Positions 1 through 6,521 are shown, counted from the stretch's first letter. The stretch: 64,000 bases of DNA from Phycisphaeraceae bacterium (GCA_019636515.1 JAHBXI010000001.1:744001-808000), one strand, 5' to 3'. Translations and numbers: made by a program. Notes: generated from the sequence alone by a model not told the origin.

Positions 1-318
1 GTCCGGGCGCGTGGCCTGATTCTGGAGATTGGCCCACCGCGCCTCGGGCGGCACCCAGAACACACGTTCGGCGGTGTACTCGTCACGCGTTTCAAGTAGC
101 GCTTCGAGCTGCTTGCCCTTGATGCCATCGGATTCGAGTTCCTGCTTCAGTTCTGCGCGCCGGGCCTCGAACGAGTCGGAGATGTACTTCAAGAAAAGCA
201 GGCCGAGCACGACGTGCTTGTACTCGGCGGCATCGATCTGTCCGCGCAAGGCGTCGGCGGACTTCCAGAGCGTGTCCGCGTAGGCAAGATCGGTGTTGGG
301 AGCGGGTGCGTCGGGCAT
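1..318 (-). CDS. hsdM: Type I restriction-modification methylase subunit M (HsdM), N-terminal part
   Basis: The first 106 codons of an HsdM-type DNA adenine methyltransferase read from an ATG at 318 and run off the left edge without a stop. The stretch '[19 protein letters not shown]' near residue 30 is the hallmark of the HsdM N-terminal helical domain, and the preceding '[13 protein letters not shown]' also fits. In the family this subunit pairs with HsdS to methylate, and with HsdR to cut, DNA. The catalytic SAM-binding motifs lie outside the window, so activity cannot be judged. The small HTH gene ends 7 bases upstream, so the two are probably co-transcribed. Confidence 0.9.
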   Translation of the reverse strand, partial: MPDAPAPNTDLAYADTLWKSADALRGQIDAAEYKHVVLGLLFLKYISDSFEARRAELKQELESDGIKGKQLEALLETRDEYTAERVFWVPPEARWANLQNQATRPD

Positions 319-325
319 CGTGGGT

Positions 326-556
326 TCACTTCTTCGTCGGTCGTGCGGCCTTGGCGGAGCACTCCTGCAGCCAACCATCAATCGACACCTTGTGGAAGCG
401 CCAGTGGCGGCCGACCTTGTGGCCGGGCACGCTGCCGCGCTGGACGAGTTTGTAGAGGGAGGACTGGGACATCTGTAGATACACCGCCAGATCGGAGATC
501 GTCATGACCTCCGGCGTGGTCGGCGGATGGCGATGGGAAGCATGTGCGCGAGCCAT
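326..556 (-). CDS. Excisionase-family helix-turn-helix protein preceding hsdM
   Basis: A 76-residue protein with an HTH_17/excisionase-type domain: '[19 protein letters not shown]' from residue 18, followed by the wing '[19 protein letters not shown]'. Such proteins bind DNA and often sit directly before hsdM genes, where they may control the restriction-modification operon; that role is inferred from position. The ATG at 556 is preferred because an extended -10 lies 6 bases upstream of it. An internal ATG at 505 would leave just the HTH domain. There is no Shine-Dalgarno sequence at 556, which fits a leaderless message. It ends 7 bases before hsdM. Confidence 0.8.
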   Translation of the reverse strand: MARAHASHRHPPTTPEVMTISDLAVYLQMSQSSLYKLVQRGSVPGHKVGRHWRFHKVSIDGWLQECSAKAARPTKK

Positions 557-562
557 CAGCAC

Positions 563-571
563 AGTGTAGCA
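563..571 (-). promoter_or_regulatory. Extended -10 promoter element of the HTH-hsdM unit
   Basis: On the minus strand TGC-TACACT forms an extended -10 element whose last base lies 6 bases before the ATG at 556, so the transcript would begin at or next to the start codon. No good -35 is seen 17 bases further upstream. The same TACACT hexamer with the same 6-base gap stands before the HTH gene at 10247. Confidence 0.45.
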
Positions 572-708
572 GTTATTGTCCGCTGGTGGACTGGCCCATC
601 GACCCTTGAAGGAGGCGCAGCGGGGGGCAAGCGATCGGGGGCGGCGGCGCAACGAGAAACGCCCCGGCCGTCCCGGGCATGGCGGGTGAGACTGCTGATC
701 CCCGCCTT

Positions 709-969
709 TCAGGTATCGCGGAGGTTCGGAAGCGGTCCGTCGGTCGCTTCGTCCCATTCGAGGGCGTAGTGCTCGGCGATGTCCTCGAGGTCGTGGTCGG
801 TCAGGTACTCGGCGGTCTTCCGCTCCTGGCAAGCGGCGACGGCCCGCGCGAGGGCCGTCCACTCCTCAATGGTGAGCATCTGGTCCTGGCGTGCGCCGAG
901 CAGGTAGAGCGCGGCCTGGAAGACGGCCTCCAGTTGCGTTTCGCGGCTGGGGGCGGGCGTCGCGTTCAT
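709..969 (-). CDS. Small hypothetical protein of the accessory region
   Basis: An 86-residue acidic protein rich in alpha-helical stretches ('TQLEAVFQAALYLLGARQDQ', 'DLEDIAEHYALEWDEA'). I do not recognise a family. It starts at the ATG at 969 with a purine-rich GGAAGGGAG about 9 bases upstream. This ribosome-binding site lies inside the 3' part of the interrupted winged-helix gene, whose TGA (973-975) is 3 bases before this start. The two were therefore probably translated as a coupled pair. Small genes like this are typical of integrative islands. Function unknown. Confidence 0.6.
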   Translation of the reverse strand: MNATPAPSRETQLEAVFQAALYLLGARQDQMLTIEEWTALARAVAACQERKTAEYLTDHDLEDIAEHYALEWDEATDGPLPNLRDT

Positions 970-972
970 GGC

Positions 973-1332
973 TCAGGCTCCCTTCCCGGCGACGAAGACG
1001 CCGCGCTCGTGCTTCTTGAAGCGGGCGGCGGTGCCCTTGGCGGCGATCTCGCGGATGATGGCGGCGTAGAGCGTGGCCTAGGGCGTCTTGCCGCCGGGGC
1101 TTGTCCACAGACCCTTCGCGTCCATCGCGGCGATCATCTCCTTAGCCCGCATCGGCACCTCGCTCGCGGCGAGCACCTGCGCCGCCGCGCTGAGGGCGCT
1201 GATGCGCTTCGAGGGGCTGGATGTCATCTCTTTGCTGGGCTGCGCGGCCTTCGCCGCGTTTCGGGACTTCCTCGCATCGCTCATTTCGCGCTGCATCTTG
1301 CCCATGTTCTTGATCGTGCCTTTGCGTGCCAT
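973..1332 (-). pseudogene. Winged-helix (HARE-HTH-like) protein interrupted by an in-frame amber codon
   Basis: From the ATG at 1332 the frame reads 84 codons to a TAG at 1078-1080, then continues in the same frame for 34 more sense codons to a TGA at 973-975. The part after the TAG ('ATLYAAIIREIAAKG', then 'RFKKHERGVFVAGKGA') completes the domain begun before it ('MRAKEMIAAMDAKGLWTSPG'). Together they resemble a HARE-HTH (HB1/ASXL-type) winged helix, a DNA-binding domain found in small planctomycete and phage proteins. A glutamate or glutamine codon mutated to TAG would explain it. The intact frame beyond the stop suggests a recent mutation, readthrough or a sequencing error. The product without readthrough lacks half the fold. 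Confidence 0.75.
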
Positions 1333-1379
1333 GTCGGACTCCTTCTGTCGGGTGCGGAATCCCGCCGCACGGCGCGGCG

Positions 1380-1406
1380 GGGGAAACGTGGCGGCCGCGT
1401 TTCCCC
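1380..1406. other. Intergenic hairpin
   Basis: A perfect 9-bp inverted repeat, GGGGAAACG and CGTTTCCCC, encloses a 9-base loop between the genes at 1424 and 1332. There is no T-run on either strand. It could be a processing or attenuation element of the minus-strand operon. Confidence 0.4.
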
Positions 1407-1423
1407 GCGACGCCGCGTGGCGA

Positions 1424-1678
1424 TCACTCGGCGTCGTTCAGAAACGCCACGACGTGCTCGGGGTCCATGTTGCTCATGAACCCGACGAGGTCGATCAGGT
1501 CGCTGCGGACCTTTCCGAGGCTTCCCGCGAAGCCCCAGTTCCGCGGGTCGGCCTTCGCCCCCTCGGCGTGCCTGTCGAGTTCCATCTGCAGCACGTCCAT
1601 GAGGCGGGCGATGTCGTTGCGGCGGGCTGCATAGGTCTCGGCGGCGGTCGGTTCGGGCTTGGTCGTGCGTTTCGTCAT
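1424..1678 (-). CDS. Small hypothetical protein of the accessory region
   Basis: An 84-residue protein with an amphipathic helix pattern ('ARRNDIARLMDVLQMELDRH' then 'LIDLVGFMSNMDPEHVVAFL'), starting at the ATG at 1678. Its regular heptad-like spacing and codon use suggest a real gene, but I recognise no family. It lies in line with the neighbouring minus-strand island genes, 60 bases after the gene ending at 1739. A hairpin without a T-run follows its stop. Function unknown. Confidence 0.6.
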   Translation of the reverse strand: MTKRTTKPEPTAAETYAARRNDIARLMDVLQMELDRHAEGAKADPRNWGFAGSLGKVRSDLIDLVGFMSNMDPEHVVAFLNDAE

Positions 1679-1717
1679 GGTCGTGCTCCTCGGGGTTGTG
1701 GTTCTCTGGTAAGCAGT

Positions 1718-1740
1718 GAAGCCCGCATCACGCGGGCTTC
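1718..1740 (-). terminator. Hairpin overlapping the stop codon of the 1739-2086 gene
   Basis: GAAGCCCGC, 5-base loop ATCAC, then GCGGGCTTC: a perfect 9-bp stem whose right arm overlaps the TGA of the upstream gene. The T content after the stem on the minus strand is weak, so it could be a leaky terminator or mRNA stabiliser. Confidence 0.45.
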
Positions 1741-2086
1741 AGGTCGTCGGGTCGGTTGTGCGAGTCGTGCTCGGCCGGGCTTTGGGTTGCCCGATCGCGT
1801 TCAGGTAGTCGATCAGGTCGCCCGCGTCCCAGGTGTCGTAATCCACCGGGTTGTGTTCGGTCGGCGCGTCGTCGCGATCGCGGTCGATCTCGAACAGGCG
1901 GAACCCGCCTGGCGCTCCGGCCATCGGCCCCCAGTGCCCGTCGGCGTGGCGGCCGCGTCCGGCGGGGATCGTGTCAATCGACCAGCAGCGGCCGTCGGGC
2001 GTCTGGACCTCGACGCTCCGCACCGCGAGCCCGCGGCGTCCCAGCATCTTGGCCATCTCGATCGTGCTCTTCGTAGTGGCGTTCAT
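1739..2086 (-). CDS. Small hypothetical protein of the accessory region
   Basis: A 115-residue protein from the ATG at 2086, chosen because GGAGA lies 8-9 bases upstream on the minus strand. The longer frame upstream is low-quality arginine-rich sequence. The protein has a basic N-terminus ('TTKSTIEMAKMLGRRGLAV'), a central part with aromatic and charged residues ('GGFRLFEIDRDRDDAP') and an acidic stretch 'YDTWDAGDLIDYLNAIG'. No catalytic motif is visible and I do not recognise the family. It is the first gene of the small minus-strand group that ends with hsdM. Confidence 0.6.
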   Translation of the reverse strand: MNATTKSTIEMAKMLGRRGLAVRSVEVQTPDGRCWSIDTIPAGRGRHADGHWGPMAGAPGGFRLFEIDRDRDDAPTEHNPVDYDTWDAGDLIDYLNAIGQPKARPSTTRTTDPTT

Positions 2087-2192
2087 GTTCGTGGTCTCCG
2101 TCGCGGGGTTCCGCCCCGCGTTGTGACACATGAAGCCATGACATTCGGGAACAGGCAAGGCAAAACGGAGCGATTTCGCCGTCATTCCGCGA

Positions 2193-2224
2193 CATGTGGG
2201 CAAGTTCGGCCCCATGTGGGCAAA
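2193..2224 (+). repeat. Two direct copies of CATGTGGGCAA in the 2087-2635 gene-free stretch
   Basis: CATGTGGGCAAG at 2193-2204 and CATGTGGGCAAA at 2213-2224 are spaced 20 bases apart. They lie in a 549-base stretch (2087-2635) where I see no convincing gene on either strand. They resemble the TGTGCAAGC repeats around the att fragment further right. Confidence 0.5.
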
Positions 2225-2346
2225 CGGGCGGAATCGGCCGGAAATCGCCCATCTCCGCGCGAAACAAACTCTGTTTACCCGCGCGGCTGTTCCCGTAGGC
2301 ATCGCCTCCGACCGCCGCCCGCCAAGTACCTACGCCGGGGGATGGG

Positions 2347-2420
2347 GGCGTCCACGTCTACAGAATCCCCGCCAGCGGCGTCATGGCCGCGGGTTCTGTA
2401 TGCGTAGACACGTAGACGCC
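2347..2420. repeat. Large imperfect inverted repeat
   Basis: GGCGTCCACGTCTACAGAA (2347-2365) is matched by an inverted, slightly longer copy at 2394-2420, with a 28-base spacer. The right arm also contains CGTAGACACGTAGACGCC, an internal direct repeat. It could be a replication, transfer or recombination site of the island; nothing more specific can be read from it. Confidence 0.45.
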
Positions 2421-2552
2421 CACGTCGCGCCACGTTGGCCCGACGTGCCGCCGGTTGGCGACGCCCCGGGATCGGGGCCAGCGCCGGGCGGGCCGCCCGT
2501 GGGCGAACGTCGCGGGACGGACGCGGGGGCGGGAATCCCGATCATGCGCGGG

Positions 2553-2575
2553 CTTGTGCAAGCCCGTGTGCAAGC
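2553..2575 (+). repeat. Paired direct repeats left of the att fragment (arm-site-like)
   Basis: CTTGTGCAAGC (2553-2563) and CGTGTGCAAGC (2565-2575) lie 12 bases apart in direct orientation, 60 bases left of the tRNA-derived core at 2636. The same motif pair with the same spacing occurs at 2835-2857 on the other side. This layout resembles arm-type binding sites of tyrosine integrases. Confidence 0.5.
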
Positions 2576-2635
2576 GAACGCGGGATGCGTCGGAAGTGGC
2601 CAGATTCACGGGGATTCTGATCGGCAGCCCGGGCG

Positions 2636-2680
2636 TTCCCAAGCTGAATGTCGCCGGTTCGATCCCGGTCGCCCGCTTTG
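2636..2680 (+). repeat. 45-bp tRNA-Gly 3'-half duplicate (att-like core)
   Basis: These 45 bases are identical to the 3' half of the tRNA-Gly gene at 11851-11921 (anticodon loop to 3' end) plus four downstream bases. The sequence 5' of it does not continue the tRNA, so this is not a second tRNA gene. It lies on the plus strand, while the full gene is on the minus strand, so the two copies are inverted. Duplicated tRNA 3' ends are the usual mark of tyrosine-integrase attachment sites, but those are normally direct repeats. Confidence 0.85.
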
Positions 2681-2684
2681 TCTG

Positions 2685-2727
2685 CCGCCGATGTCACCCC
2701 TTTCGGGCGATGACACCGGCGGTTTTT
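2685..2727 (+). terminator. Strong intrinsic terminator after the tRNA fragment
   Basis: CCGCCG-A-TGTCA ... TGACA-C-CGGCGG forms a long stem with an inner CCC/GGG pair, followed directly by TTTTT. It begins 9 bases after the end of the tRNA-like 3' end (2676). It therefore looks like the natural terminator of a tRNA-Gly gene whose 5' half has been replaced. Confidence 0.75.
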
Positions 2728-2834
2728 CGTTGACAAACTCCGCAGAAGTCGCGAGTTCTGGCGACGGGTGCGGGGACGGCCAGATTGGGGCCGACGGCCG
2801 GACGATGACAGGGAATGACCTGGGTGGACGCTCG

Positions 2835-2857
2835 CGTGTGCAAGCGCGTGGGCAAGC
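2835..2857 (+). repeat. Paired direct repeats right of the att fragment (arm-site-like)
   Basis: CGTGTGCAAGC (2835-2845) and CGTGGGCAAGC (2847-2857), 12 bases apart, match the pair at 2553-2575 in sequence, orientation and spacing. They lie 155 bases right of the 45-bp core. They are inside the gene-free stretch 2681-3205. Confidence 0.5.
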
Positions 2858-2960
2858 CGACCAAACCCAACCTGTGTAGCGGCCGCGGCGGTGGTTGTAG
2901 GCAAGTTTCCGAGGCGCGGACGGGCCTTGTTCCGAACGTTCTGGAATACGCGCCGGCTGA

Positions 2961-3027
2961 GGTCGGAGTATCGCCCGGTCCGGTCGGAGGGTCTTCCAGT
3001 CGGATTGGATGCTATTCCGGACAGATT
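2961..3027 (+). repeat. Four iteron-like degenerate repeats
   Basis: Related motifs start at 2961 (GGTCGGAGT), 2982 (GGTCGGAGG), 2999 (AGTCGGATT) and 3019 (GGACAGATT), spaced 17-21 bases. They lie in the gene-free stretch 2681-3205 and could be protein-binding iterons of a replication origin or operator. The match is loose. Confidence 0.3.
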
Positions 3028-3060
3028 GAAGGGTGGTCCCGGTGCGGATCGCACAGGCGA

Positions 3061-3086
3061 GCCCGCTGGAGGCGGCGCCAGCGGGC
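3061..3086. other. Perfect 9-bp hairpin in gene-free DNA
   Basis: GCCCGCTGG, 8-base loop, CCAGCGGGC. There is no T-run next to it. It lies downstream of the minus-strand gene that ends at 3206 and may protect or end that message. Otherwise the stretch 2858-3205 holds only the repeats listed. Confidence 0.4.
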
Positions 3087-3205
3087 AGAGGGGTACGCCG
3101 GGCCGCCGCCCTCGTCCGAGCCCTCGACCCGCTGCGGGGCCGTGCTCGAAGGCCCAGCGCGTGCCCGGAGAGGTGGGGCGCGCACGAAGTGCGTCGCGGG
3201 TGCGC

Positions 3206-3550
3206 TCATGCCACGGACCCGGATGCGGCGGTGCCTCCGCTTCCGTCAGACTTCATCCTTGGCTCGCCATCAGTGTTGGCCTCGACTACGACGATCCGCG
3301 CGTTATTGGTATAGGCACAGAGGTTGACGCCGCGGCGGCGGCCGGCGGATTGGGAGCGGTCGTAGCCGTTGAGGTGCCCGAGAATCTGGCCCAGACTCAG
3401 GTGTAGTTTGAGGGCTTCCTCAAATGACAGCACGCAGTTGAGAGCCTTTGGCACGCCGGGCCCCGGCGCTGGGCTGAATCGAACAACGCTTGCGCCGCCG
3501 AAAGTTTTCTTCCGGCGCGGAGTTCCATCGGGATTCGGTGCACGCTTCAT
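3206..3550 (-). CDS. Conserved island protein of unknown function
   Basis: A 114-residue protein from the ATG at 3550, chosen over a TTG at 3556 because GAAAGG lies 6 bases upstream. The core 'ALKLHLSLGQILGHLNGYDR' followed by 'RRGVNLCAYTNNARIVV' resembles small hypothetical proteins seen in planctomycete mobile DNA, judged from memory. No catalytic motif is seen. The upstream gene stops 2 bases before this ATG, so both are co-transcribed and probably translationally coupled. Function unknown. Confidence 0.6.
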   Translation of the reverse strand: MKRAPNPDGTPRRKKTFGGASVVRFSPAPGPGVPKALNCVLSFEEALKLHLSLGQILGHLNGYDRSQSAGRRRGVNLCAYTNNARIVVVEANTDGEPRMKSDGSGGTAASGSVA

Positions 3551-3552
3551 CT

Positions 3553-4119
3553 TCAACCTTTCTCGCCTTCAGGGCGATCGCTCTTTTGGGGTGTCGAGCG
3601 GGGTTCGGTTTCGTCCTTGGGACTGTTGAAAGCGATGTCTTCCTTGATCTGCTCTCGGTAACGCTCTTCATCTGGGTCAAGGACCAGTTCCTCTTCGTCG
3701 GCCAGAGACGACACTCGTTGGTAAACCTCCTCGCCCACCCCAGCCAGCACGTCCTCATCCGGCGGCATGGAGTGGTCCGAGCAATCCCACTTGTAGAATG
3801 CCGGGCTGAAGAGCCAGAGCATTGCTCGCACGGTGGGATCGATCCGGTCCGCCGCGCTCAGGCACGTCATGCGCACCATGTCTTCGAAAACCTCGAAGTC
3901 CATGAACTCCTCGCGCTGAACCTGGTACTTGAAGTCCTCCCAGGCGTCGGGCAATGGCCAGTCTTCCGAGCACATCCGGGCACTGGGCGGCGTGTTCTTG
4001 ATGTCTTTCACCACCCAGCGGACCAGACGTTCGTACTCGTTTTCAGCGAGGCTACGGACGACCCCGAGACGGTCCTCGTCCAGTTGAGTCAGCAACGACC
4101 TGGGACGACGTGGTGACAT
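3553..4119 (-). CDS. Hypothetical protein of the accessory region
   Basis: A 188-residue acidic protein starting at the ATG at 4119 behind a strong AGGAGG 6 bases upstream. It has aromatic-rich helices in the middle ('DPTVRAMLWLFSPAFYKWDC') and a highly charged C-terminus ending in lysine and glutamate. I recognise no family and see no transmembrane segment or catalytic motif. It follows the truncated hsdR by 18 bases and overlaps or abuts the next gene, so hsdR', this gene and the one at 3206 form one transcription unit. It could be an orphan inserted where the rest of hsdR used to be. Confidence 0.65.
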   Translation of the reverse strand: MSPRRPRSLLTQLDEDRLGVVRSLAENEYERLVRWVVKDIKNTPPSARMCSEDWPLPDAWEDFKYQVQREEFMDFEVFEDMVRMTCLSAADRIDPTVRAMLWLFSPAFYKWDCSDHSMPPDEDVLAGVGEEVYQRVSSLADEEELVLDPDEERYREQIKEDIAFNSPKDETEPRSTPQKSDRPEGEKG

Positions 4120-4137
4120 CAACCACCTCCTGGACTC

Positions 4138-4824
4138 TCAAATGCCTTGCGGAGGATTGCGGAGGGGAAGGGCTTCGATTGCATCGCGTTCAGGGGGTGC
4201 GTTGGCCGCGATGAAGGTCTTCCCGGCTCCGGGGGCGAGCGAGAGAAGGGCTCGGGGCGGCTGCTTCTGCGCCGTGTCGCGTGCGACCTTCTCGAAGGCG
4301 GCGCGGATCGCGGCATCCTGGTAGTAGCGGCGACCGCCTTCGCCACCCTTGTACGGGCGGAGCAACGGCGCTGCGGCGGGAGCGTCGAGCTTGAAGCCCA
4401 TCGCGGCCTCGTACCGAGCGCGGAGGTCGTCGGGGCTGGGGAACTCGACCATCGGCCTGGGCGGGCTGGTCAGCCCGGCCTTGCGGTCAAACTCGACGAA
4501 CTGATAGCCGTTGGTGGAGAACACAAAGGGCACGTTGAGGCGGGCGGCCGTGGCATAGCCCTTGGCCTGATCGAGCCCGTGACCCGGGGGTAGGGTGTCC
4601 TTCGTTACCTCGATAGCCGCGACGGCGACCGGCTGCATCTCGGCCGTCACAACGATCCGGAGCGTGAGGTCGGTGCGGCCCTTCGCCCGGCGGCGGGCCC
4701 GGCCGGCGATGATGTCCACCGCGCCGGTCGTTTCCTCCCGCTTGATGTGCTCCTCGGTCCACGCCCGCGCGTGGATCCTGGGATTGACCAGCTTTGCGTG
4801 TGTGTCGGCTTCCGAGAGAGGCAT
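4138..4824 (-). pseudogene. hsdR: Truncated type I restriction endonuclease subunit R (HsdR), N-terminal fragment
   Basis: The 228 codons match the start of HsdR: a nuclease-like region ('RTDLTLRIVV', then 'AAIEVTKDTLPPGHGLDQAK' and 'NVPFVFSTNGYQFVEFDR') and the opening of the helicase with Walker A 'APGAGKTFIA'. Homology stops about 23 residues after Walker A and the frame ends, whereas HsdR is usually around 800-1,100 residues. The remaining motor and HsdM-binding parts are absent. At the ExK position of the nuclease the sequence reads E-V-T-K, so the lysine appears displaced by one. The fragment cannot work as a translocating nuclease. It starts at the ATG at 4824 and may still be expressed with the two genes behind it. 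Confidence 0.8.
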
Positions 4825-4914
4825 CCCCTAAAGGATAATCGATTCCGGGGTCCGAGTTGGTATGCAGTGAACTGGCTGCGGCTTGGGCGAGGCAATACTC
4901 TCGGCAGCGGGTAG

Positions 4915-4938
4915 CCGCTGGGGTTGCAAACCCAGCGG
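4915..4938. other. Hairpin between divergent genes
   Basis: CCGCTGGGGTTG and CAAACCCAGCGG pair at 11 of 12 positions with almost no loop. It lies between the minus-strand hsdR fragment and the plus-strand gene at 5013. It could be an operator or a terminator for transcription arriving from either side. Confidence 0.4.
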
Positions 4939-5012
4939 CGTGCGGAACGGGCGGCGGCGGCACACACCGTCCCCGCTGCCCCGCCCTTCCGACCCGAGAC
5001 AGGACGGTGCCT

Positions 5013-6038
5013 GTGTCTACCGAGCCCCAAAAAACACCAGCTTGGTGGCGACGATTCTCGCCAGGTGTCTTCTTCAGTTGCTTCATGCCAGCAGGTGAAA
5101 CATTCGTGATCGCAGAAGGAGACGACTCGCCGTACTCGATGATTGCAGTGGATGAGTATCACGGCGGGGATCTTGCAGCCGCCCTCCATAACCCGCAACG
5201 GCAATGGGACCGAGACCTGTTGACTGCGGACCAACGCCACGTTCGAGAATTACTACGTGTCGCATGGAACGAAGACGCAACCGACGCTCCGGACGCGCGT
5301 GACTGGAGGCTCAATCGCCTTATCGACTTGTCGCACGTGCTGCGAACGTTCATCGACTGGGCTCCCCGAAATCACAAAGAGCCTTATCTCGGCCGTAATC
5401 TGTCGAAGGTTCACCAATCTCGGGACGCGGGCTCGCAGTCGCACACCCTTGCTGGCGTCGAGTGGAGTACTCGCATCCGGTGCCGTAGGACACCGGATGG
5501 ACACGAAAGCGTGCTCACGTTGTACGGGCGCGCCATCGCATTCCATGCACGGCTCCGAGCCCTAGCTAGCCGGTTGTTGGAAACCGCTCCCCCATCCCTT
5601 CATTTGCCCAACGTCATGCGCATCGCGTCCGAAGCCCGTAATCCACTGGAATGGGATGCATCCTTACGGCTGGCGCTTGAATCCGTTCCGGGAGAATGCA
5701 TGCGGTGGGGAGCAGTTCAAGGAGAGGGGCGTTCGATCGCCTCGCCGCGGCAAGCCAGTCAGGACAGGAGTGGTACAAAGTCTCTAGGACCTACCGTAGC
5801 AGAACTTGCGGCGGTGGCTGAAATCAGCATCAGCACCGTCGGGAGAATCCGCAAGCGAGCCGGCATCGTGGTAGATGAACGAGGCGCGAAAGCGCACAAC
5901 CGGCCAACCCCCCCATCGGAAGTCGATCGACTCATTCAGGCGGTGGTTTCAGGGACGTTTTCCAAACGCCAGTTCATCGCCAAGAGTTGGGAGAAGTGGT
6001 CGAGCAAAGCGGCAAGTAAGCAGCAAAGCATCAAGTAA
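5013..6038 (+). CDS. Hypothetical protein with a C-terminal helix-turn-helix
   Basis: A 341-residue protein when read from the GTG at 5013 (weak AGGA upstream); an ATG at 5085 is the main alternative. The body is not a family I recognise. It has tryptophan-rich helical stretches ('WRLNRLIDLSHVLRTFIDWA') and no clear enzyme motif. Near residue 270 'TVAELAAVAEISISTVGRI' looks like a DNA-binding HTH, and the last 40 residues are basic. The gene is the first of the plus-strand set leading to the replication protein and is divergent from hsdR'. A role as an island regulator or replication accessory is possible but unproven. Base composition is less GC-rich than its neighbours, which fits transfer. 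Confidence 0.6.
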   Translation: MSTEPQKTPAWWRRFSPGVFFSCFMPAGETFVIAEGDDSPYSMIAVDEYHGGDLAAALHNPQRQWDRDLLTADQRHVRELLRVAWNEDATDAPDARDWRLNRLIDLSHVLRTFIDWAPRNHKEPYLGRNLSKVHQSRDAGSQSHTLAGVEWSTRIRCRRTPDGHESVLTLYGRAIAFHARLRALASRLLETAPPSLHLPNVMRIASEARNPLEWDASLRLALESVPGECMRWGAVQGEGRSIASPRQASQDRSGTKSLGPTVAELAAVAEISISTVGRIRKRAGIVVDERGAKAHNRPTPPSEVDRLIQAVVSGTFSKRQFIAKSWEKWSSKAASKQQSIK

Positions 6039-6094
6039 GCGTCACGCCGCGCCGAGTACGTGACTTTGCCCAATCTGCCCGCGAACGTGTGGGC

Positions 6095-6280
6095 ATGGCG
6101 AAGTACATACCAGTCCAAGAACTCGCTCGGGCGCTACGGCTGCCCGCAGCGTGGCTGCGCCGTGAAGCTGACGCCGGCCGGCTGCCCTGCATCCGCGCCG
6201 GGAAGCGACGGATGTTCGACATCGAAGCCGTCGTGAAAGCCCTGGCCGATCGGCAGGCAACGGAGTCGACCCGTGGCTGA
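6095..6280 (+). CDS. Excisionase-like HTH protein
   Basis: A 61-residue MerR/HTH_17-type protein: 'MAKYIPVQELARALRLPAAW' starts a winged helix followed by the basic 'IRAGKRRMFDIEAVVKALAD'. Small proteins of this type act as excisionases (directionality factors) or transcription regulators in integrative elements. The ATG at 6095 is preferred over a GTG six bases earlier. Its end overlaps the next gene's GTG start by 8 bases, so the two HTH genes are translationally coupled. Its target is unknown; the integrase attachment site is the natural guess. Confidence 0.7.
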   Translation: MAKYIPVQELARALRLPAAWLRREADAGRLPCIRAGKRRMFDIEAVVKALADRQATESTRG

Positions 6281-6521
6281 ACTCCCGAACGTCCCGGGCG
6301 CGGCCCCCGACCCGCTGCTGATCGACGCGAAGGCCGCGCGGGTGGTCCTCTCCATCGGCGAGCGCCGGCTTTGGCTGCTGACCAACTGCAAGGCGATCCC
6401 GTCGCGGCGGATCGGCAAGTCCGTGCGGTACGTGCCCGCCGAACTCGCGGCATGGGTTGCGTGCGGTTGCCCCACAGATGCCGGAGCTGCCGACCGCGTG
6501 CGGAAGGCGGTGCGGCCATGA
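6273..6521 (+). CDS. Second excisionase-like HTH protein
   Basis: An 82-residue protein starting at a GTG (6273) inside the end of the preceding gene. 'LLIDAKAARVVLSIGERRLW' and 'IPSRRIGKSVRYVPAELAAW' form an HTH_17-type winged helix as in excisionases and phage Cox/AlpA-like regulators. Its stop overlaps the next start as ATGA (6518-6521). Two tandem excisionase-like genes before a replication gene are a common arrangement in mobile islands. One may regulate the replication module while the other serves excision; which is which cannot be told from the sequence. Confidence 0.7.
   Translation: MAELPNVPGAAPDPLLIDAKAARVVLSIGERRLWLLTNCKAIPSRRIGKSVRYVPAELAAWVACGCPTDAGAADRVRKAVRP

Noticed and set aside
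1078..1080. Recoded amber as pyrrolysine or another special amino acid
   Set aside because: Nothing in the window supports a recoding system, and a simple GAG or CAG to TAG change explains it.
2636..2676. A second tRNA-Gly gene
   Set aside because: Only the 3' half is present; the bases upstream do not supply an acceptor 5' strand, D-arm or anticodon 5' stem.
2742..2765. Interleaved inverted repeats CAGAA/TTCTG and GTCGC/GCGAC that could form a pseudoknot
   Set aside because: The loops would be 0 and 3 bases, too short to cross the grooves, so at best two alternative weak hairpins exist.
2681..3205. A coding gene in the stretch right of the att fragment
   Set aside because: Open frames there have arginine/glycine-biased composition, no ribosome-binding sites and no family resemblance; the stretch is dominated by repeats and hairpins.
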